Source: Firmicutes bacterium AM41-11
GTDB lineage: Bacteria > Bacillota_I > Bacilli_A > Erysipelotrichales > Erysipelotrichaceae
Reading direction: 5' to 3'
Length of the DNA: 34,722 bases
NCBI GenBank assembly: GCA_003480165.1
Contig: QUIQ01000017.1
Location: forward strand, 1 to 34,722
Part shown: positions 22,067 to 30,193 of the stretch, piece after piece
Layout: every line of letters starts with the position of its first letter
Position numbering within the stretch: the stretch's first letter is position 1
Made by a program: the position numbers and the translations under genes
Notes under the pieces: generated by a model
What the model was told of the DNA's origin: nothing
What the model saw: only the letters and a program-made list of their open reading frames with translations
The model's database searches: none

Positions 22067-24196
22067 ATGTCTATTCAAGTCGCATTAGCAGGGAACCCCA
22101 ACTGTGGTAAGACCACTTTGTTTAATGGTTTAACCGGAGCTACACAATATGTAGGGAACTGGCCTGGGGTCACTGTTGAGAAAAAAGAAGGAAAATATAA
22201 GGCCAATAAAGAGATTAAGATTACGGACTTACCGGGAATTTATTCTTTATCCCCTTATACGTTGGAAGAAGTTGTTTCGCGTGAGTTTTTGTTGAATGGA
22301 AATGTTGATGTTGTATTAAACATCATTGACGGATCTAACTTGGAAAGAAACTTATTCTTAACAACCCAAATCTTGGAATTAGGTATTCCAACGGTTGTTG
22401 CCATCAACATGGTGGATGTCATTGAACAAAGAAAGGATTCCATTGATTATAAAAAATTAGCGAAAGAATTAGGTTGTCCAGTCGTTCCCATTTCAGCCTT
22501 AAAGAATAAAGGTATTGCGGAATGTATGGCAGAAGTACAAAAAGCGGCTGGTACAAATTATGTCTCAAAAAAGATTTATACCGGAAAATTGGAAAGTGCT
22601 TTAGAAAACATTGCCAATGCAGAGCCTGCTTCTATTGAAGAAAGTCGTCGTTTCTTCTATGCGGTAAAATTGTTTGAAAGAGATGACAAAATCGAAGCTT
22701 CTATTAAGACAAAAGCCGATGCAAGTGTGATTGAAAATGTAGAAAAAGCCTTAGATGATGATGCAGAATCCATCATTACCGATGCACGTTATACCTACAT
22801 CGCTTCCGTGATTAAAGATTGTTATAAAAAAGGTAGTGAAGAGCTATTAACTACTTCAGACAAAATTGACCGTATTGTCACAAACCGTATTTTGGCCTTA
22901 CCAATCTTTGCGGTTGTTATGTATGTCGTTTATTATATTTCTGTAACAACCGTTGGTTCCTTCTTGACCGATTGGACAAACGATGTTTTGTTCGGGGAAA
23001 TCATTCCACCAGCTGTGGATGCTTTCTTGAATTCCATTCATTGTGCAACTTGGTTACATGGTTTGATCGTTGATGGAATCATCGGTGGTGTTGGAGCCGT
23101 AATTGGTTTCGTTCCTCAGATGTTAGTTCTATTCTTCTTTTTAGCAATTTTGGAAGATTGTGGATACATGGCTCGTGTTGCCTTTATCATGGACCGTATC
23201 TTCCGTAAATTCGGTTTATCGGGTAAATCCTTTATCCCAATGTTGATTGGTACAGGATGTGGAGTACCTGCTGTTATGGCTAGTCGTACCATTGAAAGTG
23301 ACCGTGATCGTAAGATGACTATTATGACAACAACTTTTATTCCATGTGGTGCGAAAATGCCAATTATCGCATTAATTGCCGGAGCTATTTTCCATGGCGC
23401 CAGCTGGGTTGCACCAAGTGCTTACTTTGTAGGTATGGCAGCTATCATTATTTCTGGTATTATGTTAAAGAAGACGAAAATCTTCGCCGGTGATCCAGCT
23501 CCATTTGTTATGGAAATGCCTGCTTACCATATGCCAGTTGCGAAAAACGTATTACGTAGTATGTGGGAACGTGGTTCTTCTTTCATTAAGAAAGCGGGAA
23601 CAATTATCTTATTGTCAACTATCGTATTATGGTTCTTACAAGGATTTGGATGGCAAAATGGTGCCTTCGGTATGGTTGATGATATCGAATATTCTGTACT
23701 TGCTTCCATTGGACGTAGCTTTGCCTGGATCTTTGCCCCACTTGGATGGGCACAATGGAAAGCGGCCGTGGCAACCGTTACGGGTTTAATTGCCAAAGAA
23801 AACGTTGTTGCGACATTCGGACAATTGTATGGCTTTGCTGAAGTTGCAGAATCGGGAAATGAAATTTGGGGTCAATTAGCTTCAAGCTTCACACCAGTTG
23901 CAGCTTACTCATTCATGGTGTTCAACTTATTATGTGCCCCTTGTTTTGCTGCTATGGGTGCCATTAAAAGAGAAATGAATAACACCAAATGGTTCTGGCG
24001 TGCTATTGGTTACCAATGTGCTTTCGCTTATGTTTGCGGAACAATTGTTTACCAATTAGGTAGTTTGTTCACTGGTGGATCATTTGGAATCGGAACGATT
24101 CTTGCCCTAGTCTTCTTAGCTGGTATCATCTATTTCTTAGTAAGACCAAGTAAAGAAGTCGATGATGCAGAAGTTCAATTTTCTGTAAATCAATAA
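22067..24196 (+). CDS. feoB: Ferrous iron transport protein B
   Basis: 709 aa. The N-terminal GTPase has G1 GNPNCGKT (residues 8-15), G3 DLPG (about 54) and G4 NMVD (about 115). After the helical insert comes the membrane domain with two gate-like repeats; the conserved GTGCGVPAVMASR and PCGAKMPII segments carry the metal-path cysteines, and a second set appears as FMVFNLLCAPCFAAM. FeoB imports Fe2+ across the inner membrane, GTP-dependent. AAAGGAGG precedes the ATG. It is followed by a small Cys-rich partner gene. Confidence 0.96.
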   Translation: MSIQVALAGNPNCGKTTLFNGLTGATQYVGNWPGVTVEKKEGKYKANKEIKITDLPGIYSLSPYTLEEVVSREFLLNGNVDVVLNIIDGSNLERNLFLTTQILELGIPTVVAINMVDVIEQRKDSIDYKKLAKELGCPVVPISALKNKGIAECMAEVQKAAGTNYVSKKIYTGKLESALENIANAEPASIEESRRFFYAVKLFERDDKIEASIKTKADASVIENVEKALDDDAESIITDARYTYIASVIKDCYKKGSEELLTTSDKIDRIVTNRILALPIFAVVMYVVYYISVTTVGSFLTDWTNDVLFGEIIPPAVDAFLNSIHCATWLHGLIVDGIIGGVGAVIGFVPQMLVLFFFLAILEDCGYMARVAFIMDRIFRKFGLSGKSFIPMLIGTGCGVPAVMASRTIESDRDRKMTIMTTTFIPCGAKMPIIALIAGAIFHGASWVAPSAYFVGMAAIIISGIMLKKTKIFAGDPAPFVMEMPAYHMPVAKNVLRSMWERGSSFIKKAGTIILLSTIVLWFLQGFGWQNGAFGMVDDIEYSVLASIGRSFAWIFAPLGWAQWKAAVATVTGLIAKENVVATFGQLYGFAEVAESGNEIWGQLASSFTPVAAYSFMVFNLLCAPCFAAMGAIKREMNNTKWFWRAIGYQCAFAYVCGTIVYQLGSLFTGGSFGIGTILALVFLAGIIYFLVRPSKEVDDAEVQFSVNQ

Positions 24197-24215
24197 AAAT
24201 AAAGGAGGGATTTGA

Positions 24216-24410
24216 GTGAATCTATCAACATTTCTGGTATTGCTTGTGGTGATTGGCATCGTTGCATTGGCAATTCGCACAATTATCAAAGATAAAAAAG
24301 CAGGTAAATCATCTTGTGGTGGTAGTTGTGGACATTGCGGAAGCAATGCGATGTGTCAAAATCCCAAAGCGTTCTTTGATCAAATTCGCAAGGAACAATT
24401 TTCAAAATAA
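24216..24410 (+). CDS. FeoB-associated Cys-rich membrane protein
   Basis: 64 aa from GTG 24216, with AAAGGAGGG upstream. One membrane helix (residues about 5-24) then KDKKAGKSSCGGSCGHCGSNAMC with cysteines at 34, 38, 41 and 47. This is the short Cys-rich protein frequently found after feoB in Firmicutes (FeoC-like in position but a different family). It may hand on or sense iron. Its Cys-rich tail echoes the N-terminus of the divergent HMA-domain protein. A terminator follows. Confidence 0.88.
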   Translation: MNLSTFLVLLVVIGIVALAIRTIIKDKKAGKSSCGGSCGHCGSNAMCQNPKAFFDQIRKEQFSK

Positions 24411-24419
24411 ACAAAAACT

Positions 24420-24442
24420 GGAGGAGCAATCCTCCTTTTTTT
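24420..24442 (+). terminator. Terminator of the feo operon
   Basis: GGAGGA and TCCTCC form a perfect 6-bp stem closed by a GCAA tetraloop, followed by seven Ts. A TATAAT at 24444-24449 directly after it probably starts the next gene. Confidence 0.9.
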
Positions 24443-24465
24443 GTATAATGAAAAAGGTGATAGAT

Positions 24466-25707
24466 ATGAAACAAGAAAATTATGCACGTTTATTGATTCG
24501 TGTGGGATTAGCTGTAAAACAAGATCAAATTGTCGTCATCAAAGGACCGGTAGAAGCTTATGATTTTATTCGAGCTTTGACAAAAGAAGCATTTCAAGCC
24601 GGTGCCAAAGATGTTATTGTTCGTTATAATGACCAAATCGTCAGTCATGAAAAAGCTTTGTATACGGATGAAAATTTATATACGACTTGTCCAAGTTATG
24701 AAGCAGATTTTTACAATCAAACCAGCTTTGCTGGAGCCTGCTATTTAAGTTTAGTTGGACAAGATCCAGATCTTATGCAAGATGTAGATTCGCATCGCTT
24801 AGCAGCGTATGCCAAAGCCTTTCGCACGGCTACCAAAGCGTATCGCAATCGTTTAGATTTTATGGAATGTCAATGGTGTGTAGCCGCTGTTGCAACGCCA
24901 GGATGGGCAAAAAAAGTTTATCCAAACCTTTCTGAAGAATTGGCTATTCAAAAACTCTGGGAAGATATTTATAAAGTATGTCAGATTGATCAGCGTGATC
25001 CAGTTGATACTTGGCAAGCACGTAAAGAAGATTTTCAAAAGAAAGTCCAAGCTTTAAATGCGTTGCATCTTGTCTCTTTGCATTATTTCAATGCCCTTGG
25101 TACGGATTGCACCATTGAACTTCCCAAAGGCTATCAATTTGCCGGAGGATGCAGCACCCTAAAAAATGGAACCGATTATTTTGCCAATCTTCCTACCGAA
25201 GAAGTATTTAGTGCACCCTTAAAAAATGGCGTGAATGGAAAGCTGGTAGCTTCTTATCCTTTAAATCATAATGGGGCTTTGATTGAAGACTTTTGGTTTG
25301 AATTTAAAGATGGAAAAGTGATTGATTATGGGGCTAAGAAGGGTAAAGAAGTACTGGATAGTATTCTTTCAAGTGATGAAAATGCGGCCTATTTAGGAGA
25401 AATTGCTCTTGTATCTTATGATTCAACGATTTCTTCTTTCCGTCAGATATTTTATGAAACATTAATAGATGAAAATGCATCTTGTCATTTTGCCTTGGGA
25501 CAGTCTTATGCCGAATGTTTACAAGGTGGATTAGATATGGATGCCAAGCAATTAGAAGCCAATGGTTTAAATCAATCTATGGTTCATGTAGATTTTATGG
25601 TGGGTACAAAAGACCTTGAAATAACCGGTATTACAGCGGAAAATCAAGTGATTTCGCTCTTTGAAAAGGGGTGTTTTTCCCCGGCTTTTACCAAGTTGTG
25701 CGTTTGA
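24466..25707 (+). CDS. M29 family aminopeptidase (PepS/AmpS type)
   Basis: 413 aa, the usual length. The start follows AAAAGGTGATAG; a longer frame reaching upstream into the feo operon is discarded. Conserved stretches include VVIKGPVEAYDFIRALTKEAFQAGAKDV, the metal-site region EDFWFEFKDGKVIDY, the GEIALV segment and SMVHVDFMVGTKDLEITG. These cobalt- or zinc-activated enzymes remove N-terminal residues from peptides in the cytosol. A TATAAT at 24444-24449, just past the preceding terminator, is the likely -10 box. Second aminopeptidase of the window, unrelated in family to the M18 enzyme at 14353. Confidence 0.92.
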   Translation: MKQENYARLLIRVGLAVKQDQIVVIKGPVEAYDFIRALTKEAFQAGAKDVIVRYNDQIVSHEKALYTDENLYTTCPSYEADFYNQTSFAGACYLSLVGQDPDLMQDVDSHRLAAYAKAFRTATKAYRNRLDFMECQWCVAAVATPGWAKKVYPNLSEELAIQKLWEDIYKVCQIDQRDPVDTWQARKEDFQKKVQALNALHLVSLHYFNALGTDCTIELPKGYQFAGGCSTLKNGTDYFANLPTEEVFSAPLKNGVNGKLVASYPLNHNGALIEDFWFEFKDGKVIDYGAKKGKEVLDSILSSDENAAYLGEIALVSYDSTISSFRQIFYETLIDENASCHFALGQSYAECLQGGLDMDAKQLEANGLNQSMVHVDFMVGTKDLEITGITAENQVISLFEKGCFSPAFTKLCV

Positions 25708-25755
25708 CTTAGATTCCTATAACTAGTAAAATAAAGAAGTTAAGAGGGTGAAAAA

Positions 25756-28080
25756 ATGGCTGAATATTCAAAACAAAGAAAAAACAGTGCATTGCAGGAA
25801 TTAAAGCGACTTCAAGAAGAAGATCGTGCTGCAGGCATTCACTATGAAGAACCAGAATTAAGACATTTTGATGCACAAAGTGTCTTTGAAGCAAATAAAA
25901 AACAAGAACCACAACGTAAAAGTGCTTTTCATATCGCCAAGCGTTCACAAAAGGCACAACGCGTAAAGGTTCATTCACAAATGTTCGAAAATGAAAAATT
26001 CGAAGTGGAAGATTTATCAATTAATCCAGAACATAAGAAAACTCGAACGAAGTTAAAACGTTCGCAAGCAAAACATCTTTTTGAAGAAAAACCAGAAACA
26101 GAAGCAATTCAAGAACCTGCTATCGAACCGGTTGTAGAAGTAAAACCAGAAAAAGATGTGGTTTCTGAACCAACTCAAACAGAAGCTGTTGTTGAAGAAC
26201 AAGGGGAAACAGTGGAAGTTCCAGTTGTGGAAGAACAAGCAGTTCAGAATGAAGCAGTTGAACAAGCAGAACCAGTTGTAGAACAAACAGAAGAACCTGT
26301 TTTTGAAGAAGTTCAACAAGAACCAGAAGAAGCTGGTTTTGAAGAAGTAGAACCAGTTGTAGAAGAAGCAAAAGAACCTGTTTTGGAAGAAGTTGAACCT
26401 GAACAAGAACCAGAAGAGGCTGCTTTTGAAGAAGTAGAACTCGATGTACAAGAAGCAGAAGAACCTGCTTCAGAAGAAGTTGAATCTGAACAAGAGTCAG
26501 AACAATTGGCTGTTGAGCAAGTAGAACCAACTACTCAAGAAGCAGTGGAAACAGATGCAACGAGTGATGTACAAATTCCTGAAGATGAAGAAGAGGATAT
26601 TCCTGTAGAAGAAGTTCCAGTGGTAACGATGGAAGAAGATAATACGGATGTAGATTCGATTCCTGTTGAAGTCGTTGACGAAGAGGAAGCGGCACCTACA
26701 ATTGTCGAACCATCTATTGAAGTGGATCAAGATATTACTCCAGCTGAACCAGAACCATTGGAAACTTTGGAAGTGGAAGAAGCTAGCCCAGAATTGGTAG
26801 AACCAATGTCATCTTTAGATGAAGAATTTAATCAAGTGCAAGCAGAAGAGCCAGTAGAAGAAGTTGCTAGTGAGCCAGAGGTAGAAGAGCCAAGAGAATT
26901 GACCGATGAGGAAAAACTTGCGGCATTTAAGGCGCGCCAAGTGGAAGAAATGAAAAGATCTTTAGCTAGTTCAGCGCAAGACGATAAAGAAATTCAATCG
27001 CAACAAGTGGACGAAGTAGATGATCTTGTTCGTCCATATGAAGCAATGCCTTTCGCAAATGAAAATACCGAAGTGGAAGACGTTGAACTACAAAATCCAA
27101 AGAGTGTTCAAGAAGCTTTTGATGATGTAAAGAAGAATTCCGAAGAATTACGTTCTTCTTTAAGTAAACGCGATATTGCTGAGGAAGATCAAAATCCACA
27201 AGGCGAACCAGAAGAAGAACCCGATGAAGTTATTGAATTGTCTGAGGATGATTTAGATGATGATATCGTTTTGACAAATGATGATTTCTTACCAGCTCAA
27301 GGGGAGGTTGCCCATGGAGAAGAAAATCTTGATGAAGATGATATTCCGGTTGAATTCTATGATGAAGAAGCAAAGACGGAAGCACAATCCGAAGTATCAA
27401 AAGAAGTTGAAGCGTCAGAAGATCAAGAAGAAGTGGAAGAAGAGATTGAAACGAGTAATCTCTATGAAGAAAAGAAGCATTTTATGTTCTCAGAATATGT
27501 CTTAGAAGAAGACTATTTAGAAGAACAATCGCAGATGGGATACCACTACGTAAAAAGAGATGGAAAACGATTCTTCTTTAGAAAAGGTGATCCAAAAGAT
27601 TATTATTACCAAGTCAATTATTATAAAGAAGAACCAAGTGCTGATGTAAAAGCCCAATGGAAGGCAGATGGATGGAAACTCTTATCCATTTCAAATTCCA
27701 AAAATAAAAAAGATGCGGGCTGGTATATTTTACGTAACGAAGAAAAAACGGGTGAGTATCGTAAGAAAATTGCGAATGAAGAAGAAAAATTTGCCTTCTT
27801 CAAGAAATACCGCAATTCTTGCCGCTCAACTTTGTTCTTAATCTTTGTATGTATGGTAGTATGTGCAATTTGTACAGCTATTCAAGTTTATTCAAGTGGA
27901 CAAATCTATTCCATTGGAATTTTGATTGGAATTGCTGTTTGTGTTGTCTTATTCTTCATTGCCTTGATTGCATTTATCAGCTATTACCGTTTACTACGCG
28001 GGGCTACCAAACAAGCCAATTTATTAAATGCACGAATTCGTTTGAAGGAACGTAAACAATCAGCTGCTGATTTACAATAA
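25756..28080 (+). CDS. Large acidic-repeat membrane protein with a DUF2812-like domain
   Basis: 774 aa. A basic head (residues 1-110, with KRSQKAQR and KKTRTKLKRSQ) leads to about 450 residues rich in Glu, Val and Pro, including three tandem 27-29-residue units. A DUF2812-like domain follows (about 577-680: EEDYLEEQSQMGYHYVKR, FFRKGDPKDYYYQVNYY, GWKLLSI), then two membrane helices (about 690-713 and 720-745) and a basic end. The bulk would sit in the cytosol as a highly negative tether. AGAGGGTG precedes the ATG. The reading frame continues in a coding style for 19 residues past the TAA, so the C-terminus may be recently shortened. Function unknown. Confidence 0.85.
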   Translation: MAEYSKQRKNSALQELKRLQEEDRAAGIHYEEPELRHFDAQSVFEANKKQEPQRKSAFHIAKRSQKAQRVKVHSQMFENEKFEVEDLSINPEHKKTRTKLKRSQAKHLFEEKPETEAIQEPAIEPVVEVKPEKDVVSEPTQTEAVVEEQGETVEVPVVEEQAVQNEAVEQAEPVVEQTEEPVFEEVQQEPEEAGFEEVEPVVEEAKEPVLEEVEPEQEPEEAAFEEVELDVQEAEEPASEEVESEQESEQLAVEQVEPTTQEAVETDATSDVQIPEDEEEDIPVEEVPVVTMEEDNTDVDSIPVEVVDEEEAAPTIVEPSIEVDQDITPAEPEPLETLEVEEASPELVEPMSSLDEEFNQVQAEEPVEEVASEPEVEEPRELTDEEKLAAFKARQVEEMKRSLASSAQDDKEIQSQQVDEVDDLVRPYEAMPFANENTEVEDVELQNPKSVQEAFDDVKKNSEELRSSLSKRDIAEEDQNPQGEPEEEPDEVIELSEDDLDDDIVLTNDDFLPAQGEVAHGEENLDEDDIPVEFYDEEAKTEAQSEVSKEVEASEDQEEVEEEIETSNLYEEKKHFMFSEYVLEEDYLEEQSQMGYHYVKRDGKRFFFRKGDPKDYYYQVNYYKEEPSADVKAQWKADGWKLLSISNSKNKKDAGWYILRNEEKTGEYRKKIANEEEKFAFFKKYRNSCRSTLFLIFVCMVVCAICTAIQVYSSGQIYSIGILIGIAVCVVLFFIALIAFISYYRLLRGATKQANLLNARIRLKERKQSAADLQ
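26293..26547 (+). repeat. Three tandem coding repeats (27-29 residues) in the acidic protein
   Basis: Units begin at 26293, 26374 and 26461. Each has the pattern EP-x-x-EEV, a QEPEEA-like stretch, FEEVE and a V-x-EA end; the third unit is most diverged (EPASEEV, ESEQ). The first two are close at the DNA level, suggesting expansion by unequal recombination or slippage. The purine-rich coding strand leaves long open frames on the opposite strand that are not genes. Confidence 0.8.
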
Positions 28081-28151
28081 TTAAAATCCGATGCAGAATT
28101 GGATTCAGAATGGGAAAAAGTCGAAAGAGAAGAAGCATAATATAGAAGGAA

Positions 28152-28202
28152 AAGAACCAATGATTCTTGATGGTCGCCATCGGAATGTTGGTTCTTTTTT
28201 TT
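28152..28202 (+). terminator. Terminator after the acidic protein
   Basis: AAGAACCAA (28152-28160) pairs with TTGGTTCTT (28188-28196), with inner ATTC/GAAT and GATGG/CCATC helices, followed by a T-run to 28202. It separates the acidic protein from the PTS locus. Confidence 0.85.
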
Positions 28203-28293
28203 GCGAAGACGATTGTTTTCGCTTTCTAAGGTAAAAAAGAAAAATCATTTCATCTTGAACATCCTTATAGTTAATTACATAAGGAGGTATACC

Positions 28294-28620
28294 ATGGAGG
28301 ATATGGAAACAGTTTTGATGCAAATCATCTCTTACAGTGGTGATTGCAAGTCTTCTTGTTTTGAAGCAATGGATTGTTTTCAAAAAGGTGATCATGAACA
28401 AGCTAATAAGCTTTTAGACCAAGGGTACGCTAGCTTATTAAAAGCAAAAGAGATTCATGCCAAACTACTTGCGGAATCCGTAGGAAGTAATGAAATTCCA
28501 GCAACCTTGTTTATGGTTCATGCAGAAGATCAAATGATGAGTTCTGAGACAATTTTAACTTTAGCAAGAAAAACTTTAGAAATTATTGAATCACAAGTTT
28601 TGAAGAAGATGGAGGATTAG
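28294..28620 (+). CDS. PTS lactose/cellobiose-family IIA component
   Basis: 108 aa, helical. The phosphorylated histidine is residue 76 in LFMVHAEDQMMSSE, matching the VHAQDHLM site of the family, and the N-terminal half (ISYSGDCKSSCFEAMDCFQKGD) follows the usual ISYAGDARS layout. It receives phosphate from HPr and gives it to IIB. ATAAGGAGG precedes ATG 28294; a longer frame from 28201 has no such site. It is the first gene of a tightly packed run: IIB starts four bases after its stop. Confidence 0.93.
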   Translation: MEDMETVLMQIISYSGDCKSSCFEAMDCFQKGDHEQANKLLDQGYASLLKAKEIHAKLLAESVGSNEIPATLFMVHAEDQMMSSETILTLARKTLEIIESQVLKKMED

Positions 28621-28624
28621 ATTA

Positions 28625-28921
28625 ATGGTTCATGTCATGTTAGTGTGCAATGCGGGAATGTCTACTGCTATGTTAGCACAAAAAATCAATAAGAATTCTG
28701 ATGGATATTGTTATGTGGAAGCGTTTGGTGAAGGAGAATACCAAGAACATATCGATGATTTCGATATTATTCTTGTCGGCCCTCAAATTCGCCATTTGAT
28801 TCCTAGTATCAAAAAAGCGACAAATGATCGAATTCCAGTAAGTTACATCAATCCAGTCGATTATGGAATGATGAAAGTGGACAGTGTCGTCGCACAAATT
28901 AAGAAAATCTTGGAGGACTAA
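28625..28921 (+). CDS. PTS lactose/cellobiose-family IIB component
   Basis: 98 aa. The phosphorylated cysteine is residue 8 in MLVCNAGMSTAML, and the middle has the family's DIILVGPQIRHLIPSIK. It takes phosphate from IIA and passes it to the substrate bound to IIC. GGAGG lies before the start, and IIC follows three bases after its stop, so the three subunits are made together as separate polypeptides. Confidence 0.94.
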   Translation: MVHVMLVCNAGMSTAMLAQKINKNSDGYCYVEAFGEGEYQEHIDDFDIILVGPQIRHLIPSIKKATNDRIPVSYINPVDYGMMKVDSVVAQIKKILED

Positions 28922-28924
28922 GCA

Positions 28925-30193
28925 ATGAATAATTTAGAAGATAAGATTCTAGCGTTTTCGGCAAAACTTGGTAATGAAGTTCATTTGAAAGCCATCCGAA
29001 ATACGTTTATTTCTATGTTGCCAATTATGATTTTTGGAGGACTTGCAGCTGTTATTGGTTCAGCACCCGCAACCGATAATGCGACAGGCTTTATGCGCGC
29101 ATGGGCTAATTTTGTTTCCGCCAATAGTTCTGTTTTCTCATGGATTTCTGTATTAGGATTAGGTTTTACATCTTTATATATTACTTTAGGTATCACATAC
29201 AACTTATGTAAAACGTATAAAATTGATCCATTGATTCCTTTGTTTATCAGTGTTTTTGGAATGTTTATGTTAGCTGTAAATCCCAAAAAACTTGTCTATG
29301 GTATGTCTTTAGCGGATTTAACGTATTTAGATGGTAAAGGAATTATTATTGGCTTATTTGTCGGTATTTTCACCGTTGAAATCTATCGTATTTTAAAGGA
29401 GAAAAACTTCGGAAAGATTAAACTTCCTGACAGTGTTCCACCTTCATTAAGTGAAACTTTCTCTTCTTTAGCTGTATCTGTTGTTATCATGTTCTTCTAT
29501 TTGATTGTCTTTACCATCTTTAACTCTATGCATACGACTTTAGCTGCATGGTTAGGTGGTCTTATTGCACCACAAGTCAAAGCTACGGATAGTTTGATCT
29601 TTATTTTAATCATGACATTCATTATTAATGCAGCATGGTTCTTTGGAATTCATAATGCCACATTCTGGGGTATCATGGGACCAATTATGTTTATGAACCT
29701 TTCAACCAATGCAGCCCAACAAGCAGCTGGTCTAGCTCCTGGCGCTATCTTGACAGAATCCTTCTGGGTATATTTCGTTTGTATTGGAGGAACCGGAGCT
29801 TGTTTATCTATTGCCATCCTCTGTTGTTTCTCAAAATCAAAGATGATTAAAACCGTAGGTCGTATCAGTGTTCTTCCTGCCTTCTTTGGAATCAGTGAAC
29901 CTGTCACTTTCGGCTTGCCAATGATGTTAAACCCTATTTTCTTTATTCCTTGTGCATGTGTTCCAACCATTAATGCGTTGATTGCGTATTTGTTTATGCA
30001 TACACAAATTATCAAAAAGACCTATGCGATGCTTTCTTTCAATATGCCAAGTATCTTTGGTTCTTTCTTATCTACCGGTGATTTTAAAGCCTTAGTTTTA
30101 GTTGCCGCTCTATTAGTTTTGGATATGATTATCTATTATCCATTTATGAAGATGTATGAAAGACAACAATTGAAATTGGAGAAACAAGAATAA
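28925..30193 (+). CDS. PTS lactose/cellobiose-family IIC permease
   Basis: 422 aa with about ten membrane segments. Family features: an N-terminal VHLKAIRNTFISMLPIMIFGGL, NAAWFFGIHNATFWGIM near residue 240 and the ISEPVTFGLPMMLNPIFFIP block near 330, the substrate-binding E-P region. Substrate is not readable from sequence; family members carry beta-glucosides, chitobiose or lactose. Its stop is followed at once by the ATG of adenine deaminase (TAAATG), which argues for a shared purpose. Confidence 0.93.
   Translation: MNNLEDKILAFSAKLGNEVHLKAIRNTFISMLPIMIFGGLAAVIGSAPATDNATGFMRAWANFVSANSSVFSWISVLGLGFTSLYITLGITYNLCKTYKIDPLIPLFISVFGMFMLAVNPKKLVYGMSLADLTYLDGKGIIIGLFVGIFTVEIYRILKEKNFGKIKLPDSVPPSLSETFSSLAVSVVIMFFYLIVFTIFNSMHTTLAAWLGGLIAPQVKATDSLIFILIMTFIINAAWFFGIHNATFWGIMGPIMFMNLSTNAAQQAAGLAPGAILTESFWVYFVCIGGTGACLSIAILCCFSKSKMIKTVGRISVLPAFFGISEPVTFGLPMMLNPIFFIPCACVPTINALIAYLFMHTQIIKKTYAMLSFNMPSIFGSFLSTGDFKALVLVAALLVLDMIIYYPFMKMYERQQLKLEKQE

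Noticed and set aside
24253..24465. Longer N-terminus for the M29 aminopeptidase
   Set aside because: It would overlap the FeoB-associated gene and the feo terminator; ATG 24466 has its own ribosome binding site.
26053..26730. Long open frames on the - strand opposite the acidic repeats
   Set aside because: They mirror the purine-rich coding strand, encode low-complexity Phe/Leu runs, and lack ribosome binding sites.
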